A stretch of DNA of 64,000 bases from Aestuariibacter sp. GS-14 (GTDB lineage: Bacteria > Pseudomonadota > Gammaproteobacteria > Enterobacterales > Alteromonadaceae): NCBI RefSeq assembly GCF_006494365.1, contig NZ_VHIP01000001.1:496001-560000 (forward strand). Direction: 5' to 3'. The position numbers were made by a program, and so were the translations under genes. Position 1 is the stretch's first letter. Every line of letters starts with the position of its first letter. Below the pieces are notes generated by a model. The model was not told the origin of the DNA. It searched no databases and worked only from the letters and a program-made list of their open reading frames with translations. Below, piece by piece: positions 45,312-53,656 of the stretch.

Positions 45312-46889
45312 ATGCAGGAATTGCAACAAACAATTGAAATGGTCCTCGATTATATTCGGGGAATCTGGCTTAAAAAACGCTACATCATGCTTTGCTCATG
45401 GTTAATCTGCCCGATTGGCTTTGGTTATATAGCCATGATGCCCGATGTATATAAGTCGGAAGCGGTGGTATTTGTAGACACACGCTCAATGCTTCAACCT
45501 TTGTTGAGCGGCCTCGCAATACAAACTAACCCGCAGCAGGAAATTGCTATGATGGCTCAAACCCTGTTGAGCCGCTCGAACGTTGAGATTATTGCGCGTG
45601 AATCCGACCTGGATATTACGGTTAATAACGCAGATGCCTATAGCCGGTTAATTACTAACCTGAGTAACAGTATTAAGCTCAATCGTACGGGTCGAAATAA
45701 TATCTATACGATCTCCTATTCCAACAAAGACCCTGAGCTGGCGAAACGTGTAGTGCAGGAAACGCTGGATTTATTTGTGGAAGGCAGTTTGGGTAATAAC
45801 CGACGCGATACCGATACGGCCAGTCGCTTCCTTGAAGAGCAAATTGCTGAGTACGAAACTCGCCTGGTAGAGGCTGAACAACGCCTGGCAGACTTCCAGC
45901 GTCGTTACAATGATATTCTGCCGGTACAGGGGTCGTTTTACTCGAATCTTCAAGGTGTTTCGCGTGAACTGGATGCGACTAAGCTGCAAATCAGAGAGCT
46001 CGAGCAACAGGTTACCTCGTTAAAAGGGCAATTGAGCAGTGGCAAGCTAACAGACGGCTTTGATGTTCGTCAGGGCTCTTCTGATGCACCGGTCATTACC
46101 ACCCGCTATGATGAACGTATCAAAACGCTGGAAGAACAAATCGATCAGTTAAGACTGCGTTTCACCGATAAGCACCCCGATGTTATTGAAGCACAAAGCC
46201 TGCTTGCGTCGTTGGAAAAATCCAGACAAGACGAAATCCAGGCATTCTTCAGTGAATCCGGTGGCGAGGATGACACTGCAAACCTGAGTCCACTTGCAAC
46301 CGAAATCAAGCTGGAAATCAGCCGGGTTGAAGGTCAGATTGCCTCGTTAAAGGTACGCGAAACGGATTACAACGCAAGAATCCAGGAACTCAAAAACAAG
46401 ATTGACCTTGTGCCACAAATCGAAGCAGAGTCTACTGCACTAAACCGGGACTATGGTATTACCAAACAAAAATACGAAGAATTGTTACAGCGTAAAGAAG
46501 CGGCTGAGTTGTCTCGTCGTGCTGACGTATCGTCTGAAGAACTGCAATTCCGCACTATTGAACCGCCACTTGTACCTGACCAGCCAACGGGTCCAAAACG
46601 CCTGATGTTCTACACGGGTATTCTGGTATTAGGTTTTGGTGTAGGTATTGGATTGGCCTTTATTATTAGTCAGCTCCGCCCTGTATTGGTGCGTGGCAGC
46701 CAGTTGACCAAACTCACATCGTTCCCGGTTCTGGGTGCAGTTACTCACCTGAACCTCAAGCAAATACAACGCAAAAATCGATTCAGAGTATTTGTATTTA
46801 TTCTTTCGTCAGGTGCGATTATATCTATGTATGCTGTTTTGGTTGCCGCTGAAATTGCCCACGTTAATTTAGTAGAGAGGTTCTTATAA
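45312..46889 (+). CDS. XrtA-associated chain-length determinant (Wzz/PCP-like)
   Basis: 525 residues. Transmembrane segments near residues 25-45 and 430-455, with another hydrophobic stretch near 500, enclose a large periplasmic coiled-coil region ('LEEQIAEYETRLVEAEQRL', 'RIKTLEEQIDQLRLRF'). 'AMMPDVYKSEAVVFVDTRS' is the Wzz-type start, and a G-N-V-R-like tyrosine-kinase-adjacent segment precedes the second membrane helix ('PPLVPDQPTGPKRLM'). It sets polymer length and probably bridges to the export lipoprotein. The kinase is a separate gene, overlapping by one base (TAATG). Confidence 0.92.
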   Translation: MQELQQTIEMVLDYIRGIWLKKRYIMLCSWLICPIGFGYIAMMPDVYKSEAVVFVDTRSMLQPLLSGLAIQTNPQQEIAMMAQTLLSRSNVEIIARESDLDITVNNADAYSRLITNLSNSIKLNRTGRNNIYTISYSNKDPELAKRVVQETLDLFVEGSLGNNRRDTDTASRFLEEQIAEYETRLVEAEQRLADFQRRYNDILPVQGSFYSNLQGVSRELDATKLQIRELEQQVTSLKGQLSSGKLTDGFDVRQGSSDAPVITTRYDERIKTLEEQIDQLRLRFTDKHPDVIEAQSLLASLEKSRQDEIQAFFSESGGEDDTANLSPLATEIKLEISRVEGQIASLKVRETDYNARIQELKNKIDLVPQIEAESTALNRDYGITKQKYEELLQRKEAAELSRRADVSSEELQFRTIEPPLVPDQPTGPKRLMFYTGILVLGFGVGIGLAFIISQLRPVLVRGSQLTKLTSFPVLGAVTHLNLKQIQRKNRFRVFVFILSSGAIISMYAVLVAAEIAHVNLVERFL

Positions 46890-47872
46890 TGGGTAACAGC
46901 ATTGAAAAAGCCTTACAGAAGCAAAAAGAAGCGGCAGAAAAGCGCAAAGCAGAACAAGCAGCTCAGGCGGCAGAGCAACCTGAGCCAGCCAAAGCGTCGA
47001 CCATAGAACGCACGCTGGAAAAACAAGCACAGCAGGCTGCGGCGCCGGCTGTTAAAGAGCAACCCGTTCAGCAGAACGCTACTGTTGCTGTCACGGCTGA
47101 TGACAATGACGACACTGATGGTCACGGCGGCGTAAAAACACTGACACTGGACCTTAAGAGTCTTGATGAACGTGGATTTGTATCCGTTAACAATGCCCGT
47201 AAGTTAATCAACGAAGAATACCGTGAAATTAAACGTAAACTGCTTAAAAATGCCTTTGGCGCATTGTCTAAAACCCTGAATAACAGCAACATTATCATGG
47301 TGAGTAGTGCCAGACCTTCAGAGGGTAAAACGTTCACTGCAATTAACCTGGCTTTGAGTATTGCTTCCGAGCAAGACAAAACCGTATTGTTGGTAGACGC
47401 AGACGTATTAAAACCCAATGTAACCCGCACACTCCGTGTAGATCATCAGGACGGGTTAATGGAATACCTGCTTGATGAAGACAAAGACATTGCCGATGTG
47501 TTGTATCGCACTAACGTTGATAAGTTGAGAATCATCCCTGCGGGGCAAACCCACCATTTGTCTACTGAATTGCTGGCCAGTGAACGAATGGCCTATACGA
47601 TTGATGAATTTTCTAACCGCTACCCTGATCGTATTGTAATAATCGATACACCGCCCCTGATTGGTATCAACGAATCTGCTGTATTGGCGAGTTTTGCCGG
47701 ACAAGCAGTAATCGTAACCGAAGAAGGCCGTACAAAGCTGAACGACATCAACTCTATTGTTGACCGTTTGAACCCCGACATGGCGGTGGGCTTTGTAGTA
47801 AATAAAGCGGTTAACGAAAGTGCCGAGAACGGTAACTACGGTTACTATTACGGCAGTGAACCTCGTGATTAA
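46889..47872 (+). CDS. XrtA-associated tyrosine autokinase (BY-kinase)
   Basis: 327 residues. An Ala/Gln/Glu-rich, low-complexity N-terminal tail (residues 1-80) precedes the BY-kinase domain: Walker A 'SSARPSEGKTFTAINLA' (Lys147), Walker A' 'VLLVDADVLKPNVTRTL' and Walker B 'IVIIDTPPLIG'. The C-terminus 'NGNYGYYYGSEPRD' is a tyrosine cluster suited to autophosphorylation. It should cycle with the chain-length protein to drive polymerisation and export. The start codon shares its A with the previous TAA. Confidence 0.93.
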   Translation: MGNSIEKALQKQKEAAEKRKAEQAAQAAEQPEPAKASTIERTLEKQAQQAAAPAVKEQPVQQNATVAVTADDNDDTDGHGGVKTLTLDLKSLDERGFVSVNNARKLINEEYREIKRKLLKNAFGALSKTLNNSNIIMVSSARPSEGKTFTAINLALSIASEQDKTVLLVDADVLKPNVTRTLRVDHQDGLMEYLLDEDKDIADVLYRTNVDKLRIIPAGQTHHLSTELLASERMAYTIDEFSNRYPDRIVIIDTPPLIGINESAVLASFAGQAVIVTEEGRTKLNDINSIVDRLNPDMAVGFVVNKAVNESAENGNYGYYYGSEPRD

Positions 47873-47892
47873 TCAGCGATAAGGGATAGCTT

Positions 47893-49566
47893 GTGGAAAG
47901 GATTGAACAATTTCGCCCGGCACTTATCGCCACGCTATGCGCGGCAGTATTCAGTACCGCATCGGTAGCCGATGTGCAAATTACCGGTTCAGTAAACTCG
48001 TCATTGGTACATCAGTCACTTGATTCGTCTGATGATACACCGGGCCGCTATGAAGACAGAGATACGCTGCAAATTTCTCCAACAGTGGTGGCCAGTTATA
48101 TCAGCAACAAGTTAAATGCAAACGTTGCCGCTACGCATCTGTATCAGCGCTTTGAATTAGATGCCGGTAGCCGCTCTGATAGCTTTACTGAATTTACATA
48201 TAACGGCACGCTAAACGTTATTGATAACGTTTTTCAGATTTTTGCCCAAGGTTCACAAGGTTATCAGTCTGTAAGACCAGGCTCTTACACGTCGTCAGAT
48301 TTTCTGCTGAATAACCAGGACCTGACCAAAACAACCACTCACAGTATTGGTGCTGCACTGGCTGTAGCCCGTAACGATTTTGCAGATGTCAGTATCAGTG
48401 GCCGTTATTATCAGGCCAAGAGTGATGCATCACTAACCGATGATGAATTAGCTAACCAAAATACCGGCATTGATTCAAAAGGTGCCTCAGCCACATTGGT
48501 TCTGGCTAACGGCGACTGGTTCCGCGATGCATACTGGAACGCCAGCGCAAATTACCGCAAAATTGACCGTCAGGACTTTGGTTTTTTTGAATCTCAGTCT
48601 GCCAACGGTCAAATTGGCTACAACCTGTATGGTGACTTTGGCCTGGTCGTTACTGCTACTCACGAAGAATTTGAAACAGAGGGTCAGCTATCGGGCGGTT
48701 TTGGCTTGTTCGATGGTCAGTTTCAACGTTTCAACACTTACGGCGTCGGCTTAAATTACCGTCCTGCAGCGGGTCGTTTTTTTACCGTGACCGCAAACAA
48801 AATTTCTACTGACGGCAATGACGACGGCGAGACGTTTATTGGCGTATCAACGCAATGGCAATTCTCTCCCCGAACCAGCATTTCGGGCGACTATGGCCGC
48901 CGTTATTACGGTGAGTCAGGTAGCCTGACATTCAATTATGGTACTCGTGCTGCCAGAGCATCCGTGTCATATCAGGAGAGTACAACAACTTATTCAAGCT
49001 TATTGTTTGATTTTGCTGACGCTGGCACGTTTGTATGTCCTGCAGGTGCGGTTGATATTATCGATTGTTTCCAGCCCGATAGTCTGGACTACGAGTTACA
49101 GCCCGGAGAACAGGCTGTGCAGTTTACTGAGGTCATTTCTGAAGTAACAGAGCAAGTTGTACTGCGTCGCCAGTTGAGCTCTACGCTGGGTTTCCAGAAG
49201 CGCAAACTGCGAGTGTCGTTTGACGCCAGGTATATCGACACTACCTACAGTGAAAACAACCGTCAGCAAATCCAAAAAGTAATCGGCATGAATACCAGTC
49301 TGCAAGCTGGTGCAAGAAGCAGCCTGTACGCCCGAGCACAATACTCCATATTTGATACTGAATTGAATGGTACGGAAGGTGAATCTAATAACAAGGTTTA
49401 CACTTTAGGTGTGCGTAACCAGTTATCACGAGGATTATCGGTAAATGCGGAGCTCCGGTATATGGATAACGAAGACAATCGGGATTTAACTACCCCTGCA
49501 TTCACCCTAAACGAGACCCGCATCACGTTGGGCCTGACCTACAGAATGCAAACTAACGGTCGTTAG
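47893..49566 (+). CDS. XrtA-associated outer-membrane beta-barrel protein
   Basis: 557 residues, GTG start at 47893 with AGGGAT upstream. Signal peptide (about residues 1-26), then alternating amphipathic strands with many Tyr, Gly and Asn residues, such as 'FTVTANKISTDGNDDGETF' and 'SISGDYGRRYYGESGSLTF', ending in the strand 'ITLGLTYRM'. Matches the large outer-membrane protein (TIGR03016-type) placed beside the chain-length and kinase genes in XrtA loci. It probably forms the outer-membrane exit for the exopolysaccharide. A loop near residue 390 contains two Cys about 10 residues apart, perhaps a disulfide. Confidence 0.9.
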   Translation: MERIEQFRPALIATLCAAVFSTASVADVQITGSVNSSLVHQSLDSSDDTPGRYEDRDTLQISPTVVASYISNKLNANVAATHLYQRFELDAGSRSDSFTEFTYNGTLNVIDNVFQIFAQGSQGYQSVRPGSYTSSDFLLNNQDLTKTTTHSIGAALAVARNDFADVSISGRYYQAKSDASLTDDELANQNTGIDSKGASATLVLANGDWFRDAYWNASANYRKIDRQDFGFFESQSANGQIGYNLYGDFGLVVTATHEEFETEGQLSGGFGLFDGQFQRFNTYGVGLNYRPAAGRFFTVTANKISTDGNDDGETFIGVSTQWQFSPRTSISGDYGRRYYGESGSLTFNYGTRAARASVSYQESTTTYSSLLFDFADAGTFVCPAGAVDIIDCFQPDSLDYELQPGEQAVQFTEVISEVTEQVVLRRQLSSTLGFQKRKLRVSFDARYIDTTYSENNRQQIQKVIGMNTSLQAGARSSLYARAQYSIFDTELNGTEGESNNKVYTLGVRNQLSRGLSVNAELRYMDNEDNRDLTTPAFTLNETRITLGLTYRMQTNGR

Positions 49567-49580
49567 TGGTTTACAACTCA

Positions 49581-49610
49581 AAAAAGGGCACTTAATTAAG
49601 TGCCCTTTTT
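49581..49610. terminator. Perfect bidirectional rho-independent terminator
   Basis: AAAAAGGGCACTTAA (49581-49595) is followed directly by its exact reverse complement (49596-49610), then ATTTTATT. It has A-runs and T-runs on both sides, between the convergent export operon (stop 49566) and AAA ATPase gene (stop 49614), so it should end transcripts from both strands. Confidence 0.92.
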
Positions 49611-49613
49611 ATT

Positions 49614-50693
49614 TTATTCATCATCCGATTTCAGTCTGACGTAAGTACGATACTTTTTCTTAAGCAACTTATCGATGTACTGAGTCAGTTTAATTTTATG
49701 GCTAATAGCATCGTCCAGTGCATCTACCAGCTCACCCAGCATGGCTTTGTAATATTCCGCATCTTTTACTTCATTGCCATTAGGCGTGATTAAACGCTGC
49801 GGTTTGCCTGGCTGACTACTTTCCTCGTTAACCGGCTGGCTTTCAGCAGCGGGTTCTTCCGCAGCTACAGGCTCATCAGGCACAAACATTTCTTCGCGAA
49901 CTTCGTCGATTACCGCGTCTACGGCTTTTTCGTCCAACACCTCAAGCTCTTCCAAAAATCCGTACAGCAGGATGCGATCCATCAGCGTGTTGATTTTTCT
50001 GGGGACACCACGAGTAAATTTGTAGATGTGCTCGTAGGCTTCAGCAGAGAACAATTGAGTCCCCTTCCAGCCCGCGTGCTGTAAGCGATATTCGATGTAA
50101 GACTGCACTTCTTCCAGGGTTAGCGGTGCTAAATGACAGGACGCGACAATTCGCTGGCGAAATTGCTCCATATTCGGCGCACGTAAGATAGGCTGGAGTT
50201 CTTCCTGACCCAACAAGAAGCTTTGCAACAATGGCTTACCGGCTTGCTGAAAGTTAGACAACATGCGCAGCTCTTCAATCGTTTCCAGCGGCAGGTTTTG
50301 CGCTTCGTCCACCAGCAACAGTGCTCTTTTGCCTTGTTTGCTCAATGAAAACAAAAAGTTTTCCAGATCTTTTAATATATCCGCTTTGGTTTTGCCGGCG
50401 ACATCAATATCAAACTTAGCCGCCACCATTTTAACCAGCTCATCCGGAGACAGCTTAGGCGTGACTATCTGTGCCGCTACAATATCGCTCTCGATGTCGT
50501 CCAGCAAACTGTTCGCGATGGTGGTTTTACCAGTACCAATATCCCCGGTGATAACAATAAAGCCCTCTGCCTGCGATAATCCATATTGCAGATAAGACAT
50601 GGCCCGCTTGTGCCATTTACTGGCGAAAAAGAAAGCCGGGTCCGGAGTTAGCTGAAACGGCTTTGAGTTAAGTCCATAATAACTTTCGTACAT
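49614..50693 (-). CDS. XrtA-associated AAA ATPase (ExeA-like)
   Basis: 359 residues, ATG at 50693. 'MYESYYGLNSKPFQLTPDP' is the standard opening of the ExeA/GspA-like ATPase group, with Walker A 'GDIGTGKTT' (Lys56) and Walker B 'LLLVDEAQNLP' (about 126). 'QFRQRIVASCHLAPL' is the sensor/arginine-finger area. The C-terminal 90 residues are acidic and Pro/Glu-rich ('EEPAAESQPVNEESSQPGK'), then basic and helical. Members at this place in XrtA loci (PrsD-like) are predicted to energise assembly of the export apparatus. Monocistronic on the minus strand, opposite the export operon. Confidence 0.92.
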   Translation of the reverse strand: MYESYYGLNSKPFQLTPDPAFFFASKWHKRAMSYLQYGLSQAEGFIVITGDIGTGKTTIANSLLDDIESDIVAAQIVTPKLSPDELVKMVAAKFDIDVAGKTKADILKDLENFLFSLSKQGKRALLLVDEAQNLPLETIEELRMLSNFQQAGKPLLQSFLLGQEELQPILRAPNMEQFRQRIVASCHLAPLTLEEVQSYIEYRLQHAGWKGTQLFSAEAYEHIYKFTRGVPRKINTLMDRILLYGFLEELEVLDEKAVDAVIDEVREEMFVPDEPVAAEEPAAESQPVNEESSQPGKPQRLITPNGNEVKDAEYYKAMLGELVDALDDAISHKIKLTQYIDKLLKKKYRTYVRLKSDDE

Positions 50694-50808
50694 TGATTGC
50701 TACTACCGCTAATGTTTCATGAGGCGCCTGCGCGCAATTTGGTTAAGCTTATCCTAAAGAGACCGCTTGTGCATTATCTCAGCGACGAAATTCACACTGA
50801 CACAACGA

Positions 50809-50835
50809 ATCAGGGGCGATTATTTCGCCCCTGAT
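50809..50835 (-). terminator. Hairpin downstream of hldE
   Basis: ATCAGGGGCGA (50809-50819) and TCGCCCCTGAT (50825-50835) form a perfect 11-bp GC-rich stem with a 5-nt loop, 5 bp after the hldE stop. There is no strong T-run beyond it on the minus strand, so termination may be partial. Confidence 0.65.
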
Positions 50836-50839
50836 GCCA

Positions 50840-52276
50840 TTACTTCTGTTCGAAACTCTGCCGTTTTACTATGGTTTCAATAATGCCTGTCGTCGACACG
50901 CCTTCCTCAAAGTGAAGCACTTCTACTACGCCACCATTTTGGATCACGGCTTTACCACCCGCGATGTCTTCCACCTTATAATCGCCGCCTTTTACCAGTA
51001 CATCGGGTAGTAATCGGCTGATTAAGCGTTCCGGTGTATCCTCGCTAAAGGGGACTACCCAGTCAACCGCACTTAAACCGGCTAATACAGCCATTCTGCG
51101 TTGCACGTTGTTCACTGGACGACCAGGGCCCTTTAACGCCTGTACTGACGCATCGGTATTCACGGCTACGATCAGTCGGTCACCGCGTTTTGCCGCCGCA
51201 TCTAAGTAGGAAACATGGCCCGCGTGCAGTATATCGAAGCAGCCGTTTGTCATTACAATACGCTCTCCGCGCCGTTTTGCTGCGTCAATGGCAATTGCCA
51301 GTTGCTCTTCGGTCATCACCCCGCCATCCGGTTGAGATTGCTGACCTGCAGCTACTGCCAGTTCGGTTGTGGATACCGTGGAGGTGCCCAGTTTACCCAC
51401 TACAATACTGGCAGCTAAGTTAGCCAGTACACAAGCTTGTTGCAGCGATTCACCGGCAGCCATACAAGCAGAAAGCGTTGAAATTACTGTATCACCCGCT
51501 CCCGTTACGTCGTATACCTCTTTGGCTTTAGCAGGCAAATGGAATTCCGGTTGATTGGGCTGGAATAACGTCATGCCCTGTTCGGAGCGGGTAACTAACA
51601 GAGCCCGTAAAGACAGGCTTTCGCACAGCGAGTTGGATTTCTCTACCAGTTGCTGTTCGTTGTCTACCTCACCCACAACAGCGCTGAGTTCCGATAAATT
51701 AGGTGTAATGAGTGTGGCGTGCTTGTACTTGTTGAAATCACTGCCTTTGGGATCCACCACTACTGGCTTGCCCTGTTCAATGGCTAACTGTATCAGGGCC
51801 TGAGGATTGCTGAGTGTCCCCTTGGCATAATCCGACAAAATAACCAGGTCACAGTGTGCCAATTGGTGAGCAAATTCCGCTTCCAACGGCGATTTATCGA
51901 CACTGGCAAACGACTTTTCGAAATCCATACGCAATAGTTGTTGATTGCGGCTCATTACCCGTAATTTAGTAATGGTGTCGAATTGCTCGCAGGACGTAAA
52001 GTGGCACTGGATGCCATAGCCGGTTAACCGCGTTTGCAGAATACTGGCGTTGTCGTCCTGCCCCACCAGTCCCATTAGCGTGACTGATGCGCCCAGGGTT
52101 GCCAGGTTGATTGCAACGTTAGCAGCGCCGCCTGGTCTGTCTTCAATGTTATTAATATTGACCACCGGCACGGGTGCTTCGGGTGATACGCGCGCCGTGG
52201 CGCCGGTCCAATATCGGTCCAGCATAACATCGCCGGCCACAAGAATACGAATTTTGCTAAAATCAGGAAGTGTCAT
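50840..52276 (-). CDS. hldE: Bifunctional heptose 7-phosphate kinase/heptose 1-phosphate adenylyltransferase
   Basis: 478 residues, ATG at 52276, full length for HldE. The N-terminal PfkB-type kinase has '[19 protein letters not shown]', '[16 protein letters not shown]' and '[14 protein letters not shown]' (the G-A-G-D catalytic loop). The C-terminal cytidylyltransferase-like domain has '[17 protein letters not shown]' (H-x-G-H) and '[16 protein letters not shown]'. It makes ADP-D-glycero-heptose for the LPS inner core. It is outside the XrtA operons but thematically linked to envelope glycans. Divergent from the GIY-YIG gene. Confidence 0.97.
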   Translation of the reverse strand: MTLPDFSKIRILVAGDVMLDRYWTGATARVSPEAPVPVVNINNIEDRPGGAANVAINLATLGASVTLMGLVGQDDNASILQTRLTGYGIQCHFTSCEQFDTITKLRVMSRNQQLLRMDFEKSFASVDKSPLEAEFAHQLAHCDLVILSDYAKGTLSNPQALIQLAIEQGKPVVVDPKGSDFNKYKHATLITPNLSELSAVVGEVDNEQQLVEKSNSLCESLSLRALLVTRSEQGMTLFQPNQPEFHLPAKAKEVYDVTGAGDTVISTLSACMAAGESLQQACVLANLAASIVVGKLGTSTVSTTELAVAAGQQSQPDGGVMTEEQLAIAIDAAKRRGERIVMTNGCFDILHAGHVSYLDAAAKRGDRLIVAVNTDASVQALKGPGRPVNNVQRRMAVLAGLSAVDWVVPFSEDTPERLISRLLPDVLVKGGDYKVEDIAGGKAVIQNGGVVEVLHFEEGVSTTGIIETIVKRQSFEQK

Positions 52277-52340
52277 TTTTTTCTATTTGGTTACACTAGT
52301 GGCGCAAGTATAACAGTGAAAGGTAGTTCAGAGCCAATTC

Positions 52341-52676
52341 ATGACAGTTTGGTATGTTTACATTCTCAGCACCGCGCAGCAGGTTTACTATACCGGCATC
52401 ACTAACCAACCCGAACGCCGGTTGCGACAACACAGTGGGCACATTAAAGGTGGCGCAAAAGCCCTCAGAGGTAAGGGCCCGCTTCAATTTGAGTGCGTCT
52501 TTGAAGTAGCCGATAAATCTACTGCTTTAAAACTGGAAGCCTGGATAAAACGTCATTCCCGCCGAGATAAAGAAGACATCATCCGACAAACGCGTCAGCC
52601 ACCTGCTGATATGGCGGCCGCACAATTGGCAACCGGATTTATCCGGCAGATGAATTCAACACTCCACTCACAATAA
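52341..52676 (+). CDS. GIY-YIG nuclease-domain protein (YhbQ-like)
   Basis: 111 residues, ATG at 52341. 'VWYVYILSTAQQVYYTGIT' holds the GIY-YIG core (here Y-V-Y...Y-T-G), followed by 'PERRLRQHSG' (catalytic Arg region) and 'KLEAWIKRHSRRDKEDII' (catalytic Glu). Small stand-alone proteins of this type have unclear roles in DNA repair or nucleic-acid handling. Its 3' end overlaps the convergent DUF350 gene by 38 bp. Confidence 0.88.
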   Translation: MTVWYVYILSTAQQVYYTGITNQPERRLRQHSGHIKGGAKALRGKGPLQFECVFEVADKSTALKLEAWIKRHSRRDKEDIIRQTRQPPADMAAAQLATGFIRQMNSTLHSQ

Positions 52677-53553
52677 GCGCCATGCCAATACTCAACGTTA
52701 ACTCAACAGCAGCCACGCCAACATTGTGCTGTTGATCCACTTCCTGCTGATAATTCATACCGCTAAGCAGCATTTTTTTACTGAACGCCACCAAAATCCA
52801 TAGCAATAATGCCAACGCTACACTGGTAACCAGCCAGCCGGTAATGTTACTCACATAGCCTTCGGGATTGTATTCAAGCAAGCCACCAGCAGAAGACACA
52901 ACTAATGCTACACCTAAGAGATTTCCAGCGTGCTGCACTGCTAATGCCAGTTGGCCAGTCTCAAGGGCGCTCTGGAATGAATGATTCTGGTTTTGTAATG
53001 CGTACCGAATTTCATAAATACGCGTCATAATGAGTAAAATAGTTAGCACCACCAGGAAGCCGGTGACGATGGCGATAATGGCATTCACGTCACTGCCATT
53101 TACCCATTCCATCATACTGCGCAGAATAATTGCACTGGCGACAACACTTGACGCATCTACGAGCGCGACACTCACGCTGCGGTCGCTGATTTTATGTTGC
53201 GTATCAACCGCATCCAGCACAATCTTGTCGTGTGCGAAGCGACCAAATTTCACCAGCAGAATACCCACAAACCCAAACATCAGCATACCCAGCGCGGCTT
53301 CTTCGTACCCCTGCCCCACATGCCGCCCTACCACTGAGCTAAGCACGATGCAAAGCGACAACATGCCTCCGGCAATGCTTATTCCAAACGCAAAATTGTC
53401 TTTCACGCCCAGTTCGTCACTCACTGACACACTGGTGCGCGAGCGATTCGTCCATTTCATCACCAGTAATAACAACAATGCCAATGCCACATCAATCGCA
53501 ACATACACCCACAGATCGTGGGATAACGGCACTAACTTAACCAGTGTTTCCAT
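52639..53553 (-). CDS. DUF350-family membrane protein
   Basis: 304 residues, ATG at 53553, with about eight transmembrane segments arranged as two similar halves ('FAFGISIAGGMLSLCIVLSSVV' in the first, 'LALAVQHAGNLLGVALVVSSAGG' in the second), the typical double-DUF350 layout. Each half repeats the pattern of an N-terminal hydrophobic pair with a conserved G-x-x-L-G/S. Function unknown; often next to envelope stress or potassium-channel-like genes. Overlaps the GIY-YIG gene at the 3' ends. Confidence 0.8.
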   Translation of the reverse strand: METLVKLVPLSHDLWVYVAIDVALALLLLLVMKWTNRSRTSVSVSDELGVKDNFAFGISIAGGMLSLCIVLSSVVGRHVGQGYEEAALGMLMFGFVGILLVKFGRFAHDKIVLDAVDTQHKISDRSVSVALVDASSVVASAIILRSMMEWVNGSDVNAIIAIVTGFLVVLTILLIMTRIYEIRYALQNQNHSFQSALETGQLALAVQHAGNLLGVALVVSSAGGLLEYNPEGYVSNITGWLVTSVALALLLWILVAFSKKMLLSGMNYQQEVDQQHNVGVAAVELTLSIGMALIVSGVLNSSAG

Positions 53554-53656
53554 GTTTTACCTCAATATCATGCTTGGTAATTTGTACTTCGATGCTGGAG
53601 CCTGCCACAGGTTTGTGCCAGACTTCATCCATCCAGGTTAATTATCCTAAGTGATT

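Noticed and set aside
53030..53641. 203-codon plus-strand open frame opposite the DUF350 gene
   Set aside because: It lies wholly antisense to a clear membrane protein, is Ser/Thr-rich in the way reverse-complement frames are, and has no recognisable domain.
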